This document shows positions 63,401 to 64,000 of a DNA stretch of 64,000 nucleotides, piece after piece. Made by a program: the position numbers and the translations under genes. Numbering within the stretch: the first letter of the stretch is position 1; each line of letters starts with the position of its first letter. The notes under the pieces were generated by a model. The model searched no databases, was not told the DNA's origin, and saw only the letters and a program-made list of their open reading frames with translations. The DNA is from Lepisosteus oculatus (taxonomy: Eukaryota; Chordata; Actinopteri; Semionotiformes; Lepisosteidae). Where the stretch lies: assembly GCF_040954835.1 (NCBI RefSeq), contig NC_090709.1:41300490-41364489 (forward strand). Direction: 5' to 3'.

Positions 63401-63959
63401 TTGCCTGCTGGGACAGACTCCAGCTCCCCCAGTCCCCCCAGTGGCCCTGGACTGGAGGGAGCTGTGGGAATTTGGACGGAGGGATGATGATGTCCTCAGT
63501 GCTGCAGTCCCAGGTCATGTGAGAGGGGTCTGCTCTGCCTCTCTCTCACAGTCCAGCCTCAGACACTGGGACGCCACCAGAGCGGGCACAGGGGCCGGGA
63601 GCCCAGCCCTGCACCGGGAGACACCTTTCTCCCTTGTCTGTCCACGCAGGGAGAGACGCGGGAGACGACACGGCCACGGGTAACACAGGATCCCCCACCG
63701 CCGCAGGTAGGAGAGAGAGGGCGGGCTGTACCGCGGACGGACGAGGCGCTGAGCCGCCGTCCCCCCAGCCTCACCGCCCGATCCCAGCGCCACAGCGCCA
63801 CCTGGTGGAGGCCGGTGCGCACTGCCCCCCTCCTCCCTCTCCCTCTCCCTCTCTCTCTCTCCGCAGTCGTGGCGGCGGTGGCCTCCCCCCTCTGCGCGCT
63901 GGTCCTCCTGCTCGGACTGGCCCTGCTCTGGAGGAGGTCCAGGAGACGCCGGGCCGCAG
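60455..63959 (+). CDS. Ig10: divergent plus-strand Ig receptor, 3' end beyond window
   Basis: Exons (low to high): 60455-60521 signal peptide (MERGGPVPAFLLLTLLVRSS...); 61470-61763 Ig-A domain; 62270-62317 stalk (DPVITEAPGTESPGPG); 63650-63706 second stalk piece (RDAGDDTATGNTGSPTAA); 63867-63959 membrane. All junctions are phase 1. The Ig domain has LECGMS, LQWTV and AGLYSC and is clearly related to the minus-strand family. The membrane exon differs: a strong helix (VAAVASPLCALVLLLGL...) followed by RRSRRRRAA, then a donor (GCAG|gtaggg). At least one more cytoplasmic exon therefore lies past 64000. It could be the long-tailed member of the family. The inverted orientation and absence of shared promoter or intron repeats mark it as an old paralog. 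Confidence 0.65.
60770..61205. repeat. 44-bp minisatellite in Ig10 intron 1, about 10 copies
   Basis: Units of 'ccccactgtccagactctgg' plus 'ttggactgtgttgtcctgtctgt' style sequence. Frames on both strands are artefacts. Confidence 0.9.
61764..62269 (+). other. Ig10 intron 2
   Basis: Unique sequence between Ig and stalk exons. The open frame that crosses it is Ig exon read-through plus intron; no separate exon was recognised. Confidence 0.5.
62690..63480 (+). mobile_element. SINE with internal minisatellite expansion, copy 3
   Basis: Left flank 'tgtggagttcgcacgttcgc' and 'gggtccaaagacatgctgat'; right end 'gcctgctgggacagactcca' and 'ggccctggactggagggagc'. Between about 62785 and 63385 the 'cctgtgatggactgctgtcc' segment is repeated about 12-14 times. 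Its flanks differ from copies 1 and 2, so this is an independent insertion and expansion, in the Ig10 intron before the second stalk exon. Confidence 0.7.
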
Positions 63960-64000
63960 GTAGGGGGCTCGCCGCTCTGGGGCTCTGTGAGGGGGGGCAG

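Noticed and set aside
62607-63518. 303-codon minus-strand His/Thr-rich frame
   Set aside because: It is the reverse translation of the expanded SINE segment with (TG)n, and lies in an Ig10 intron.
1-64000. CRISPR array or prokaryotic operon
   Set aside because: The many direct repeats have no unique spacers and no cas genes. Introns, SINEs and poly(A) signals show a vertebrate genome.

Overview
The window looks like nuclear DNA of a vertebrate, most likely a ray-finned fish. The genes are split by introns with GT-AG junctions, AATAAA poly(A) signals are present, and the repeats include 5S-rRNA-headed SINEs, a second SINE family with fish-type sequence, CR1-like LINE fragments and very many minisatellites. 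A non-teleost such as a gar or bowfin is possible, but that is only a guess.

The main content is a tandem cluster of small immunoglobulin-superfamily membrane receptor genes. I read nine on the minus strand (called Ig1 to Ig9 by position, start codons at 9136, 16413, 22220, 30750, 34727, 40933, 44917, 50448 and 54940) and a divergent tenth on the plus strand (Ig10, start 60455, running off the right edge). The usual plan is: a signal-peptide exon, one or two V-like Ig exons (Ig-A type, about 300 nt), in some genes a second kind of Ig exon (Ig-B type, 270 nt), one or more short Ser/Thr/Pro-rich stalk exons, and a final exon with a weak transmembrane segment and an 18-residue tail without tyrosine. 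Almost every junction is phase 1, so exons can be lost, gained or skipped without a frameshift, and the paralogs differ in just that way. A landmark sequence near each 3' end recurs at 5821, 11196, 16543, 22401, 30880, 34908, 41114 and 46834, which defines head-to-tail units of 4.0 to 8.5 kb.

Layout: 1-4330 holds minisatellites, a CpG-rich probable promoter with RFX and ZNF143-like sites, a 5S-SINE, a 33/38-bp satellite and one isolated minus-strand first exon at 4005-4050. From 4330 to 55000 is the receptor array, with SINEs whose internal segment has become a minisatellite and 121-bp satellites derived from a CR1-like LINE 3' end. From 55000 to 60450 is intergenic DNA dominated by a 2.2-kb array of 48/50-bp units plus LINE and SINE relics. 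From 60455 to the end is Ig10.

Some paralogs look intact (Ig1-Ig5, and Ig7 and Ig8 if a broken exon is skipped). Ig6 has an Ig exon cut by a SINE, Ig7 and Ig8 carry a truncated Ig-B exon, and Ig9 lacks a stalk and membrane exon. By analogy with other fish Ig receptor clusters they probably act at the surface of immune cells, but neither ligand nor expression can be read from DNA. All exon limits were placed by eye from splice consensus, phase and paralog comparison.
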